A stretch of 64,000 nucleotides of DNA from Luteipulveratus mongoliensis (GTDB lineage Bacteria; Actinomycetota; Actinomycetes; Actinomycetales; Dermatophilaceae): contig NZ_CP011112.1 of assembly GCF_001190945.1 (NCBI RefSeq), positions 4,216,001-4,280,000 on the forward strand, in the 5' to 3' direction. Below, piece by piece: positions 42,244 through 51,848 of this stretch. Under the pieces are notes generated by a model, which saw only the letters and a list, made by a program, of their open reading frames with translations, was not told the origin of the DNA and searched no databases. Positions within the stretch are counted from its first letter, which is position 1, and each line of letters opens with the position of its first letter. Position numbers and translations under genes: made by a program.

Positions 42244-43284
42244 CTAGATCGTGGCTGTGTCGATCACGACGCGGTAGTGCACCGTGCCGTCCACCACGCG
42301 GTCGTACGCCGCATCCACCTCATCCGCACCGATCGTCTCGATGGTCGAGGCAATCCGGTGCTCGGCGCAGAAGTCCAGCATCTCCTGGGTCAGCGCGATA
42401 CCGCCGATGTTGGACCCCGCGACGATGCGTGACCCGCCCACGAGTGACCACGGGCTGACGGTGTAGTCCGATGTCGGGAGACCGACGTTGACGAGGGCTC
42501 CGTGGGGGCGCGTCGTGTCGAGGTAGTCCTGCAGCGGCAGGTCCGCGCTCACCGTGTTGAGGACGATGTCGTACGTCCCCGCCACCGCCTCGAGCGCACC
42601 CTCCTCTCCCGTCGCGACGTAGCCGGTGGCGCCCAGCTCGCGGGCGTCCTGCTCCTTGGCGCGGCTGCGCGACATCACAGTGACCTCGGCACCCATGGCC
42701 GCGGCGATCTTGACGCCCATGTGGCCCAGCCCGCCGAGCCCCACGACGGCGACCTTGGTGCCCGGGCCGGCGCCGAAGCGCCTCAGCGGGTTGTACGTCG
42801 TGATCCCGGCGCACAGCAGCGGCGCTGCCTCGTCCAGCTCGATGCCCTCGGGGATCCGCACCACGAACCGCTCGGCGACCACCACCTCCTGGCTGTAGCC
42901 GCCCTGCGTGATCGTGCCGTCGATGTCCGGGCTGCCATAGGTCCAGACGGTCTGCGTGGAGCAGTAGTTCTCCTGGCCGTCCTTGCAGAAATCGCATTCT
43001 CCGCAGGAGTCGACCATGCAGCCGACCCCGACCCGGTCGCCCACCTGATGGCGGGTCACAGCCGATCCGACCTCTGCGACGACGCCGGCGATCTCGTGCC
43101 CGGGGACCAGCGGGAAGGTCTGCGGGCCCCACTCCTCACGGATCGTGTGGATGTCGCTGTGGCAGATGCCGGCGAACTTGATGTCGATGCGAATGTCGTT
43201 GTCCCGCAACGCTCTTCGCTCGATGGTGGTGGTCTCGAAAGGTGCGCTCGCTGCGGGCGCGGCCAGGGCTCGTACGACGGTCAT
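42244..43284 (-). CDS. Zinc-dependent alcohol dehydrogenase (YahK/Adh-type)
   Basis: 346 residues, medium-chain dehydrogenase. Catalytic zinc: FAGICHSDIH, GHEIAGVV. Structural zinc: CGECDFCKDGQENYC. NAD(P) site: VAVVGLGGLGHMGVKIA with the following VMSRS, where Ser/Arg in place of an acidic residue suggests NADPH. It fits broad-specificity aldehyde/cinnamyl alcohol reductases. AGGAG precedes the ATG. It is divergent from the BCCT gene across 228 bp. Confidence 0.9.
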   Translation of the reverse strand: MTVVRALAAPAASAPFETTTIERRALRDNDIRIDIKFAGICHSDIHTIREEWGPQTFPLVPGHEIAGVVAEVGSAVTRHQVGDRVGVGCMVDSCGECDFCKDGQENYCSTQTVWTYGSPDIDGTITQGGYSQEVVVAERFVVRIPEGIELDEAAPLLCAGITTYNPLRRFGAGPGTKVAVVGLGGLGHMGVKIAAAMGAEVTVMSRSRAKEQDARELGATGYVATGEEGALEAVAGTYDIVLNTVSADLPLQDYLDTTRPHGALVNVGLPTSDYTVSPWSLVGGSRIVAGSNIGGIALTQEMLDFCAEHRIASTIETIGADEVDAAYDRVVDGTVHYRVVIDTATI

Positions 43285-43438
43285 GGTGCTGCTCCTAGCA
43301 CCGCCGACCACAGCGCTCTGGACCGCGTGTGAGCGACCGGAGACGGTGCGAGCGCAGGCCGGCGAACTTGCCGAAGGGCGTCTCCTTAGGCAAAGTGACG
43401 AAGTCCTTTGGCCCCTTTCGGCCCGGGGTCGGCACGAG

Positions 43439-43482
43439 ACTGATGTGAAGACTGCACATAACTGGTGTGAAGACCGTACGTA
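43439..43482. repeat. Two 22-bp direct repeats upstream of the BCCT gene
   Basis: Adjacent copies 43439-43460 and 43461-43482 match at 18 of 22 positions, with four transitions; both start ACTG and share GTGAAGAC. They lie 31 bp before the BCCT start, where an activator or repressor would bind. Confidence 0.65.
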
Positions 43483-43512
43483 ACTGACAACGACCGAGAA
43501 CGAGGTCTTGAC

Positions 43513-45354
43513 ATGGCTACAACGACATCGACCAGCTCCCGTTCGGGAGAACCGCCGGGCGATGAGCGCGGGCCCGACGCCGAGTCGACCGACGCAGGTC
43601 AGCACGAGCTCCTCGGTGGGCTGAGCGCTCCGATCGGTGAGAGCACCACGAGCCGCGGAGGCGGCGTCGACAAGATCATCTTCGGCATCACCGCCGTGAT
43701 CGCTCTGGGCTTCGTGGTGTGGGGTTTCGTCACTCCCGACTCCTTGAGTACGACATCCGGTGACGCCCTCAGCTGGGTCATGGACAGCGCCGGCTGGGCC
43801 TTCGTGCTCCTGGCGTCCGTGTTCGTGGTCTTCGCGATCTGGCTGGCCGCGAGCCGTTTCGGCAACATCCCGCTCGGCGCGGACGACGAGGAGCCGGAGT
43901 TCAAGACGGTCTCCTGGATCGCCATGATGTTCAGCGCCGGTATGGGCATCGGCCTGATGTTCTGGGGCGTCGCCGAGCCGCTGAACTTCTTCTCCTCCCC
44001 GCCGCCGGACACCGGCGTCACGCCGCAGTCGACCGAAGCCATGAAGACGGCGATGGCGACGACGCTGTTCCACTGGACATTGCACCCGTGGGCGATCTAC
44101 GCCGTCGTGGGTGTCGCGATCGCGTACGGCACCTACCGCAAGGGCCGCAGCCAGCTGATCTCCTCGGCGTTCCGCCCGCTTCTCGGTGAGCGCACCGAAG
44201 GGCCGATCGGCAAGGTCATCGACATGCTCGCGATCTTCGCGACGCTGTTCGGCTCCGCGGCCTCACTCGGTCTCGGCGCCCTGCAGATCGGTGCCGGCAT
44301 GGAGGCGAACGGCTGGGTCGACAAGACCAGCAAGGTCACTCTGGTGGTCATCATCACCGTGCTGACGGTGGCCTTCATCCTCAGCGCGGTCTCCGGTGTC
44401 TCCCGGGGCATCCAGTGGCTGTCCAACATCAACATGGTGCTGGCGCTGGTCCTGGCGCTCTTCGTGTTCGTCGTCGGACCGACCGTGTTCATCCTCGACC
44501 TGCTGCCGACATCGATCGGCACCTACATCGGCGATCTCCCCGGTATGGCAGCGCGGACCCAGGCGAGCGGCGACAAGGACCTGGACGACTGGCTGTCCTC
44601 ATGGACGGTCTTCTACTGGGCGTGGTGGATCTCCTGGACCCCGTTCGTCGGCATGTTCATCGCGCGCATCAGCCGCGGTCGCACGATCCGGCAGTTCGTC
44701 ACGGGCGTCCTGCTCGTCCCGAGCGTGGTCAGCCTGGTCTGGTTCGCGATCTTCGGCGGCTCCGCGATCGATGTGCAGCGGGACAGCAAGGACCTGGTGC
44801 AGAACGTCAAGGGTGTGGCGACGGTCGACAGCAACACGGCGCTGTTCGACATGCTCGACCACTACCCGATCGCGTCGGTCACCACGGTGCTCGTCATGGT
44901 CCTGGTCGGCATCTTCTTCGTGTCCGGTGCGGACGCTGCCTCGATCGTGATGGGCTCGCTGTCGGAGCGAGGCTCGCTGGAGCCCAGCCGTCCGACGGTG
45001 ATCTTCTGGGGTGTGCTGACCGGTGGCGTCGCGGCGGTCATGCTGCTCGCCGGCTTCGCCGAAGGTGATGCCGGCTCGGCGCTGACCTCACTGCAGAACA
45101 TCACCATCGTGGCGGCCCTGCCGTTCGTGGTGGTGATGGGCGCGATGTGCGTGGCCCTGGTCAAGGACCTGCAGAGCGACCCGATGATGCGGCGAGCCGC
45201 ACTGGGTCAGTCGATGGTCGAGCGCGCTGTCATCAGCGGCGTGACCGAGCACGGTCACGACGACCTGACCCTGGTCACCGAGGAGACCCACGTCGAAAGT
45301 CAGGCGTCCGGCTCCAAGGCCGCCCAGGACGACACCTCGGGTCCGACCGCCTGA
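43513..45354 (+). CDS. BCCT-family betaine/choline/carnitine transporter
   Basis: 613 residues, about 12 membrane helices. Family hallmarks are the glycine stretch MFSAGMGIGLMFWGVAEP, the Trp-rich substrate box FYWAWWISWTPFVGMFIARI, and SRGRTIRQFV. An N-terminal tail of 50 residues and a C-terminal tail of 50 residues are cytoplasmic, as in osmosensing BetP. It imports compatible solutes with Na+ or H+. The last 55 bp overlap, tail to tail, the RecB-like gene. Confidence 0.92.
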   Translation: MATTTSTSSRSGEPPGDERGPDAESTDAGQHELLGGLSAPIGESTTSRGGGVDKIIFGITAVIALGFVVWGFVTPDSLSTTSGDALSWVMDSAGWAFVLLASVFVVFAIWLAASRFGNIPLGADDEEPEFKTVSWIAMMFSAGMGIGLMFWGVAEPLNFFSSPPPDTGVTPQSTEAMKTAMATTLFHWTLHPWAIYAVVGVAIAYGTYRKGRSQLISSAFRPLLGERTEGPIGKVIDMLAIFATLFGSAASLGLGALQIGAGMEANGWVDKTSKVTLVVIITVLTVAFILSAVSGVSRGIQWLSNINMVLALVLALFVFVVGPTVFILDLLPTSIGTYIGDLPGMAARTQASGDKDLDDWLSSWTVFYWAWWISWTPFVGMFIARISRGRTIRQFVTGVLLVPSVVSLVWFAIFGGSAIDVQRDSKDLVQNVKGVATVDSNTALFDMLDHYPIASVTTVLVMVLVGIFFVSGADAASIVMGSLSERGSLEPSRPTVIFWGVLTGGVAAVMLLAGFAEGDAGSALTSLQNITIVAALPFVVVMGAMCVALVKDLQSDPMMRRAALGQSMVERAVISGVTEHGHDDLTLVTEETHVESQASGSKAAQDDTSGPTA

Positions 45355-46157
45355 CCTTCGGGGCAGTGGGCGCGGAAGTCGCACCACCGACACAGTGCTG
45401 TCGGGTTGGGTGCGAAGTCCGGCGCCTGCTGCCCCTGGTCGCGGTAGGCCGCATCGGCCTTGCGCAGGTCCCGCGCGATCGACTCGGCCTCATCGATCTT
45501 GCGCCGCACCGACTCCGCGCTGTGCTCGTGCGCCACGACCTCACCGGTCGGCACGTGGTGCAGCTCGACCCGCGCGCACGGCTTGCGGAACATCCGGGCC
45601 GCGGCAGCGGCATAGAACGCCAGGGCCAGTGAGGTGCGCGCGTCGTCCGTGGTCGGCGTACGACGGCTGGTCTTGTAGTCGACGACGACCACCTCGCCAT
45701 CCCGCTCATCCATCCGATCGACCCGACCCGACAGCGCGAGCGTGCCGGTCTTGAGCGCGACATTGCGCTCGCGCGCCAGTGGCTCTCGGTCCCGGTCCGC
45801 CGTGCGCAGGTAGTCGGTGATCTCCTGCGTGGTGCGCTGCCGCCAGCGTGCCGACTGCGCTGCGTCCTTGAACCCCACGTCCATCCAGGACGAGCGAACG
45901 AGGTTGAGCACACCGGTGGGTGTCCTCTCGACCGGTGTGAGATCCCAGAAGTCGCGCAGCACGTTGTGCGTGACCAGCCCGACCGACGTGTGCGCCCGCT
46001 GCGACCGCGCCTCAGGACGCGGACGGTCCAGGTATTGCATCCGGTAGCGCCGCGGGCAGTCCAGCCACGCCATCAGCCGGCTGGGGCTCGCGAGATAGAG
46101 CCGCTGCGGCATGCCCGGCAGCTGCGACTCCTGCGGATCGCGCTCAGGCGTGCTCAT
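45300..46157 (-). CDS. RecB-family PD-(D/E)XK exonuclease with Fe-S cysteines
   Basis: 285 residues, the actinobacterial RecB-like/Cas4-like single-domain nuclease. The cluster cysteines are C in MAWLDCPRRYRM and the C-terminal LCRWCDFRAHC. Nuclease core: THNVLRDFW, SGRVDRMDE and VVDYKTSRR, then SLALAFYAAA. The role is probably DNA end processing. ATG at 46157. The 3' end overlaps the convergent BCCT gene by 55 bp. Confidence 0.88.
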   Translation of the reverse strand: MSTPERDPQESQLPGMPQRLYLASPSRLMAWLDCPRRYRMQYLDRPRPEARSQRAHTSVGLVTHNVLRDFWDLTPVERTPTGVLNLVRSSWMDVGFKDAAQSARWRQRTTQEITDYLRTADRDREPLARERNVALKTGTLALSGRVDRMDERDGEVVVVDYKTSRRTPTTDDARTSLALAFYAAAAARMFRKPCARVELHHVPTGEVVAHEHSAESVRRKIDEAESIARDLRKADAAYRDQGQQAPDFAPNPTALCRWCDFRAHCPEGQAVGPEVSSWAALEPDA

Positions 46158-46215
46158 CACCGTCACGCTACCCGTCGTACGACGTGCTCTCGCCCGCCGC
46201 GTCCGCCTGTGGATA

Positions 46216-47064
46216 TCAGGGGCGAGCCACGGTCGTACGACCGCTCGACTGCTCCTCGATCTGCGCCAGGACCTCGGGCGCGGTCGTGTGCTCGCCGAGC
46301 CGGTTGAGCTTGCCGGTGCCGTGGTAGTCGCTCGAGCCGGTGACGAACAGCCCGAGCCGACCCGCCAGCTGCTCGGCGTGAACGACGGCCTCGGCGTCAT
46401 GGTCACGGTGGTGCGCCTCGAGGCCGCCCAGACCGGCCGCCGCCATCCGTTCGATGACGTCGTCGGCCACGACCCGACCACGCTGGTGGGCGAACGGGTG
46501 CGCCATCACGGGCACACCGCCCGCCGCGCGCACCAGCTCGACGGCGCGTACGGGATCCGGCGCGTAGTGGCCCACGTGGTAACGGCCCGAGGCGTGCAAA
46601 AAGCGCTCGAACGCCTCGTTGCGGTCGGCGACGAGTCCCTTGGACACCATCGCGTCCGCGATGTGTGGCCGCCCCAGCGTCGTCTCCACCCCGGCCTGCG
46701 CCACCACGTCGGCCCAGGTCAGCGGCATGTCGTGGCCGATCAGCTCGACCATCCGCCGCGCCCGCGTGCGACGCGACTCTCGAGCCCGCTCGAGCTCGGC
46801 GAGCAGCGCAGGCTCCGTCGGGTCGTGCAGGTAGCCGAGCAGGTGGACCGAGATCCCGCGCACCTGGCAGCTGATCTCGATGCCGGGCACCACCGCGACG
46901 CCGTACGTCGAGGCGGCGGCGAGCGCCGGCTGCCACCCGCGGGTCGTGTCGTGATCAGTGAGCGCGAGAGTGTCGAGGCCGGCCTGGGCGGCGGCTGCCA
47001 CGACGTCCTCCGGGCTCTGGGTGCCGTCGCTCTCGGTGGAGTGGGTGTGCAGGTCGATGGCCAC
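46216..47064 (-). CDS. PHP-domain phosphoesterase (TrpH-type)
   Basis: 282 residues. PHP metal motifs: IDLHTHSTESDG, LTDHDT, VVPGIEIS, RPHIADAM, VMAHPFA and GSSDYHG. These fit trinuclear-metal phosphoesterases of the RNase AM / 3',5'-nucleotide phosphatase type. GTG at 47064 starts exactly at the conserved motif. It lies 58 bp upstream of the RecB-like gene on the same strand. Confidence 0.88.
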   Translation of the reverse strand: MAIDLHTHSTESDGTQSPEDVVAAAAQAGLDTLALTDHDTTRGWQPALAAASTYGVAVVPGIEISCQVRGISVHLLGYLHDPTEPALLAELERARESRRTRARRMVELIGHDMPLTWADVVAQAGVETTLGRPHIADAMVSKGLVADRNEAFERFLHASGRYHVGHYAPDPVRAVELVRAAGGVPVMAHPFAHQRGRVVADDVIERMAAAGLGGLEAHHRDHDAEAVVHAEQLAGRLGLFVTGSSDYHGTGKLNRLGEHTTAPEVLAQIEEQSSGRTTVARP

Positions 47065-47158
47065 ACGGCGCAGGCTATCGGCCCGGCTTGCCGCATCCGC
47101 GGCGGCAACCTGACAGGGTGTGTGCCAAAGCACACTCACCTCGAAGGGACGGATTCCA

Positions 47159-47866
47159 ATGTCCAACCAGCCGCCGTACGGCGACGCCCAGGGCCAGCCC
47201 GGCCCGCCTCCTGAGGGATTCCCTCCCCCGACCCCTCCGGGCCAGGGCGGCGGCGCCACGCCACTGCCGGACGGACCTCCACAGGGCGGCTTCCCCAGCG
47301 CTCCGCCGGCCGGCGATGCGCAGGGCGGTTACCCGAACGCCCCGCAGGGTGGCTACCAGAGCGCGCCGCAGATGTCCCCCGGAGGCTACGGCCAGCCCCC
47401 GGCTGACGTCGTCAAGCCGAAGTCCATCGACCTCGCCGTCAAGCTGATGTACGCCGGCGCCGGCCTCGCCGTGATCAACATCATCCTCGCGTTCTTCATG
47501 AAGGGCACGATCAAGGACAAGGTGCGCGAGCAGCTCGAGAAGGACAACAAGTCCCTCGACGACCTCGACACCATCGTCAACTCGGCGATCATCGTCTCGG
47601 TGGTCGTGGGCCTCATCGCGGTCGCGCTGTGGATCTTCATGGCGCGGTCCAACGACGCCGGCAAGTCGTGGGCGCGCATCGTCGCGACCGTCCTCGGCGG
47701 CCTGTCGATCCTGAGCTTCCTCGGCAGCCTGACCCAGGACACCACGACCGGTGTGACGCTCGCGTTCTCGATCATCTCGCTGATCCTCGCTGCGGCGATC
47801 CTGTTCTTCCTCTGGAAGAAGGAGTCCTCGCAGTACTACGCGGCCAAGTCGGCGCCCCGCCACTGA
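47159..47866 (+). CDS. Pro/Gly-rich four-helix membrane protein
   Basis: 235 residues. The first 90 residues are a disordered Pro/Gly/Gln segment (PPYGDAQGQPGPPPEGF, repeated QGGYxxAP). Four membrane helices follow: LMYAGAGLAVINIILAFF, IIVSVVVGLIAVALWIF, IVATVLGGLSILSFLG and FSIISLILAAAILFFLW. Membrane proteins with such tails are common in actinobacteria; function unknown. AAGGGA precedes the ATG. Confidence 0.8.
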   Translation: MSNQPPYGDAQGQPGPPPEGFPPPTPPGQGGGATPLPDGPPQGGFPSAPPAGDAQGGYPNAPQGGYQSAPQMSPGGYGQPPADVVKPKSIDLAVKLMYAGAGLAVINIILAFFMKGTIKDKVREQLEKDNKSLDDLDTIVNSAIIVSVVVGLIAVALWIFMARSNDAGKSWARIVATVLGGLSILSFLGSLTQDTTTGVTLAFSIISLILAAAILFFLWKKESSQYYAAKSAPRH

Positions 47867-47882
47867 CCTTGCTCGACCGAAG

Positions 47883-47911
47883 GGCCCGCTCCGTCACGGA
47901 GCGGGCCTTTT
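47883..47911 (+). terminator. Rho-independent terminator
   Basis: GGCCCGCTCCG / CGGAGCGGGCC (11 bp, 3-nt loop) followed by TTTT, 17 bp after the preceding stop. Confidence 0.9.
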
Positions 47912-48001
47912 CGTCGTACGACGTCGGCCGGCATCTGCTGCGACGCGCGGTCTCCCCGGGTGTGCACGCGAGCCACAGGCGCCTCACGTACTGTCGCTGG
48001 G

Positions 48002-48640
48002 GTGAGTGTCCGTCGCTGCGTCCTGACGCTGCTACCCGTGTCCGCCCTGCTGCTCAGTGGGTGCTCACAGCCGCCATCGGACGCGGCGTCCTCCTCGGTG
48101 ACCCCAGAGCTGCCGGCCACGCTCGGCACGCCGTCCGCCACGCGACTGAGCACCAAGGCCGTGCCCGGCGCCGTCCCGGCCGGCGACCGTTCGTTCGGCG
48201 TCCTGCCTCCGGCAGGCTGGACCAACGACACGGCCAAGCAACGCACCACCGTGCTCTACCTGCGAGCGCCCCAGCCGTCGGCCAATGTCTACCCGTGCTT
48301 CAGCGTCGTGAAGAGCGTCATGGACAAGCCGCCGGCGCTCGAGGAGCTGGTCAACCAGGGCATGATCGCGCAACGCCAGAAGGGCGCCACGGTCACCAAG
48401 CTGGCCGACCGCAGCATCGGTGGCGCACCTGCGGCGGGCTATGCGATCACCCGGACCTCGCAAGGCTTTCAGGTGGTCCAGACCCAGTACTACATCGTCA
48501 ACGGCAGTCAGATCGTGGTGACCACGATGACGTCAGCGGCCAAGGACAAGGCGATGGCGACCAGCACGCAGGAGGCCATCCTGACGTCCTGGTCGTGGGG
48601 CAACCCTCCGCCGACCGCAGCACCGTCGACCACGCCCTGA
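48002..48640 (+). CDS. Putative lipoprotein, unknown function
   Basis: 212 residues. A lipoprotein signal ends in LLSGC (C21); the mature chain starts with a Ser/Thr/Pro linker and then one domain (FGVLPPAGWTND, TTVLYLRAP, GGAPAAGYAIT, QTQYYIVNGSQIVVTTM). This layout resembles DUF-type PsbP/Mog1-like or LpqN-like lipoproteins. GTG start. It ends 6 bp before the convergent thrE-type gene. Confidence 0.75.
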   Translation: MSVRRCVLTLLPVSALLLSGCSQPPSDAASSSVTPELPATLGTPSATRLSTKAVPGAVPAGDRSFGVLPPAGWTNDTAKQRTTVLYLRAPQPSANVYPCFSVVKSVMDKPPALEELVNQGMIAQRQKGATVTKLADRSIGGAPAAGYAITRTSQGFQVVQTQYYIVNGSQIVVTTMTSAAKDKAMATSTQEAILTSWSWGNPPPTAAPSTTP

Positions 48641-48646
48641 GCGGCG

Positions 48647-50170
48647 TCACCCGCGGGTGTCGGCCACCGACCGCCGCAGGATCCGGCGCTGCACGCGGTC
48701 CGCGCGCAGCAGTCGCAGCGGCAGCGCACCCAGCGTGATCCCGCCGGCGAGCGCGAGACCGATGGCTGCGGCCGTGATCAACGAGCCGACACCGTTGGTC
48801 GGGTCCGAAGAGGTGTGGACCAGCTGGAAGATGCCGTTGAACAGCGACAGCCCGGGCAGCAGCGGGATGATCGCCGCTGTCGTGACGGCCAGGGACGGGA
48901 CGCGGTAGCGCACCGCAACCAGCTGCGCCACGAAGCCGGCCGCGACCGCGGCCACGAAGGTCGCCGGGATGGCGGTGAGCAACCCATGGCCGGCCGCGTT
49001 GCTGGCATGCAACGGCTTGTCGTCGAACACTGCGGGCAGTCCGGACCAGATATTGGTGAGCCAGTACATCAGCCAGGAGAACGCGCCCACGAACATCGCG
49101 AAGGCCGTACCGCGCAGCCCGGTGTAGCTCGCGACCGAGTGCGCGCCCGCGATGCAGGCGGAGGCAAAGAGCCCGAGCGCGAGGTTGGGCGTGACATTGA
49201 CCGAGGCTGTGGTGAACGGCAGGTCGGCATCGAGGCGCTGAGCGATGGCCAGCACCGTGGTGATGCCGGTGGCGACGCCGACCGACAGGATGACGACCTC
49301 GAACGTCCGCGCTGCCGAGGTCAGGTAGTAGCCGTCGAGCGTCTCCAGCGCGGCACTGACGACGGCCAGTCCCGACAGCAGCACCACAATCGTCGTCGCG
49401 ACCAGCGTCGAGGGCGCGGCGACGCCGAGATCCTGCCGCTCCTCGCCAGGGACGAGGGTCCAGATGAGCACGGCGACGGTCGTCGGGATGGCGGCGCCGA
49501 CCGCCTGGGCGAAGAACGCCGAGACACCCAGCAACGAGATGAAGCGCTGCACCCGGTCGATGACCATCGAGATCACGAACGACAGCACGATCAGCGCCCA
49601 CGAGCCGGCCAGCAGCGCGGTGATCGAGGCACCCAACAGTCCGATGGCGACGGTGACGATGGCTCGCCGGTAGGGGTGGTGCATCGCCAGGATGCTCTCG
49701 AGGCGGTCCTGGGCCACGCCGACCTCGCCCGGCTCCTCGACGATGTCGCGGACCAGGGTGTGGATCGCCTCGAGCCGGCCGTAGTCCGAGGAGAGCGCCG
49801 GGACAACACGCATCACCGTCAGCGGGTCGCGCATCACGCCGCGGTGGTAGGAGATCGTGATCGAGGTGTAGGTGACGTCGACGTGCACTGAACGGACGCC
49901 GTACGCCCTCGTCAGCCGCAGCACCGTGCCGGTGACGTCGGACGCGGACGCGCCCGTCGCGAGCATCGTCTCCCCCACCCGGAGCGCGAGGTCTATGACC
50001 GCCCGCGAGTGCCACTCGGTCAGACCGTTGTCGTCACCGCGGATGCCGATCGGCACCGTCGGCGGGCGCTGGGCGCGGATGACCTGCTGAGCACGTCCGC
50101 GCAGCTCACCGGGCACCCGGCGCCGGGGGCGAGGTGTCCGCGAAGGCTGGTCAGCAGGCACGCTCGACAC
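48647..50170 (-). CDS. Threonine/serine exporter, ThrE type
   Basis: 507 residues. A cytoplasmic N-terminal half with conserved VGETMLATGASASDVTGTVL and VDVTYTSITISYHRG precedes about ten helices. The two fused ThrE halves are seen (ALLAGSWALIVLSFVISMVI ... and VTTAAIIPLLPGLSLFNGIF). It exports Thr, Ser or small peptides. GTG at 50170 or 50161 is the start. It is divergent from pepP. Confidence 0.88.
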   Translation of the reverse strand: MSSVPADQPSRTPRPRRRVPGELRGRAQQVIRAQRPPTVPIGIRGDDNGLTEWHSRAVIDLALRVGETMLATGASASDVTGTVLRLTRAYGVRSVHVDVTYTSITISYHRGVMRDPLTVMRVVPALSSDYGRLEAIHTLVRDIVEEPGEVGVAQDRLESILAMHHPYRRAIVTVAIGLLGASITALLAGSWALIVLSFVISMVIDRVQRFISLLGVSAFFAQAVGAAIPTTVAVLIWTLVPGEERQDLGVAAPSTLVATTIVVLLSGLAVVSAALETLDGYYLTSAARTFEVVILSVGVATGITTVLAIAQRLDADLPFTTASVNVTPNLALGLFASACIAGAHSVASYTGLRGTAFAMFVGAFSWLMYWLTNIWSGLPAVFDDKPLHASNAAGHGLLTAIPATFVAAVAAGFVAQLVAVRYRVPSLAVTTAAIIPLLPGLSLFNGIFQLVHTSSDPTNGVGSLITAAAIGLALAGGITLGALPLRLLRADRVQRRILRRSVADTRG

Positions 50171-50266
50171 TGTGCCGTTCCGCTCTGGCCGCAGCAACTC
50201 TGACTCACCCGGACGGGAGCCTCAGGTCCTCGATCCTGCGCCGACGGTGCGTGCGACGATGGGTCG

Positions 50267-51781
50267 GTGAGCGAAGAGCAGCAGCAGCCAGAGCACCGTA
50301 GCCGCCCCACGAGCCAGGCCTTCCGGGACTTCGTCGCCCAGGGCTGGGCTCCGCGCAGCAGCGCGCCTGTCGAGCCCGCGACGGTCAGCCCGTACGCCGC
50401 CGCGCGCCGCGCCGAGGTGTCCTCGGCGTTCCCTGGCGAGCGGCTCGTCATCCCGGCCGGCGGCCTCAAGGTCCGCAGCAACGACACGGACTACGTCTTC
50501 CGTCCGCACAGTGCGTTCTCCCACCTCACCGGCCTCGGCGCCGACCGCGAGCCGGACGCCGTCCTGGTCCTCGAGCCGCAGACCGACGACGAGGGCAACG
50601 ACGCCGGCCACGAGGCCGTCGTCTACTTCCGACCGCTGGCCGACCGCGACACCGAGGAGTTCTTCGGCGACTCGCGCTACGGCGAGTTCTGGGTGGGCGC
50701 CCGCCCGACGCTCGAAGACATCGAGGCCGAGCTGGGCGTCACCGCCAAGCACATCGACGACTTCAAGGACAACGTCGCCAAGGACGCCGGCTCAGTGTCC
50801 GTACGCGTGGTCCGCGAGTCCGATGTCGACGTGAGTGCCGTGGTCGACCAGGCCCGCTCGTCGCAGGCTCACACCGACGAGCGCACCGAGAAGCAGCGCG
50901 AGCTGGACGCCGAGTTCGCCCGCCAGCTGTCGACGCTGCGCTTCGTCAAGGACGAGTGGGAGGTCGAGCAGATGCGGGACGCCGTGACCGCGACCTCGCA
51001 CGGGTTCGAGGCGGTCATCGCCGACCTGCCGGAGGCCATCAGCCGCGGGCGTGGCGAGCGCTGGGTCGAGGGCGTCTTCGGGCTCTACGCGCGCCACGAG
51101 GGCAACGGCGTCGGCTACGACTCCATCGCGGCCTCCGGCGACCACGCCAACACGCTGCACTGGATCAAGAACACCGGCGACATCAAGGACGGCGACCTGC
51201 TGCTCCTGGACGCCGGCGTCGAGGTCGACTCGCTCTACACCGCGGACATCACCCGCACCCTGCCGGTCAACGGCACGTTCAGCGAGGCGCAGCGCAAGGT
51301 GTACGACGCGGTCTACGCCGCCCAAGAGGCCGGTATCGCGGCGGTCCAGCCGGGCAACAAGTTCTCCGACGTCCACGCGGCCGCCATCCGCGTCATCGCC
51401 CAGCACCTCTTCGACTGGGGCCTACTGCCCGATGGCGTGAGCGTCGAGGACACCCTCGACCAGGAGAAGGGTCAGTACCACCGGCGTTGGATGGTCCACG
51501 GCACCTCACACCACCTGGGCATCGACGTGCACGACTGCGCGGGCGCCCGTCGCGAGGCGTACATGGAGGGCGAGCTGAAGCCCGGCATGATCCTCACCGT
51601 CGAGCCCGGCCTCTACTTCAAGGCCGACGACGAGCTGGTGCCGGCAGAGCTGCGCGGCATCGGGGTCCGCATTGAGGACGACGTCGTGGTCACCGAGGAC
51701 GGTCACGACAACCTGTCTGGCTTCATGCCGCGCTCGGCCGACGAGGTCGAGCAGTGGATCGCTGACATCTGGAAGCGCTGA
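50267..51781 (+). CDS. pepP: Xaa-Pro aminopeptidase (M24B)
   Basis: 504 residues. The N-terminal domain (VFRPHSAFSHLTGL) is followed by the pita-bread fold, with metal ligands in LLLDAGVE, YTADITRTLP, GTSHHLGIDVHD, TVEPGLYF and GIGVRIEDDVVV. It removes N-terminal residues before proline. GTG start. A double hairpin closes the transcript. Confidence 0.92.
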   Translation: MSEEQQQPEHRSRPTSQAFRDFVAQGWAPRSSAPVEPATVSPYAAARRAEVSSAFPGERLVIPAGGLKVRSNDTDYVFRPHSAFSHLTGLGADREPDAVLVLEPQTDDEGNDAGHEAVVYFRPLADRDTEEFFGDSRYGEFWVGARPTLEDIEAELGVTAKHIDDFKDNVAKDAGSVSVRVVRESDVDVSAVVDQARSSQAHTDERTEKQRELDAEFARQLSTLRFVKDEWEVEQMRDAVTATSHGFEAVIADLPEAISRGRGERWVEGVFGLYARHEGNGVGYDSIAASGDHANTLHWIKNTGDIKDGDLLLLDAGVEVDSLYTADITRTLPVNGTFSEAQRKVYDAVYAAQEAGIAAVQPGNKFSDVHAAAIRVIAQHLFDWGLLPDGVSVEDTLDQEKGQYHRRWMVHGTSHHLGIDVHDCAGARREAYMEGELKPGMILTVEPGLYFKADDELVPAELRGIGVRIEDDVVVTEDGHDNLSGFMPRSADEVEQWIADIWKR

Positions 51782-51793
51782 CGAAAACGGCAA

Positions 51794-51835
51794 GGTCCTG
51801 GGAGGCGCGCGCTGGAGCGCGCACGTCCCAGGACC
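51794..51835. terminator. Nested hairpin terminator
   Basis: GGTCCTGGGA (51794-51803) pairs with TCCCAGGACC (51826-51835), and the inner part folds again on GCGCGC. It lies between the convergent pepP and general-stress genes. Confidence 0.75.
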
Positions 51836-51848
51836 GATCAGTACGCGA

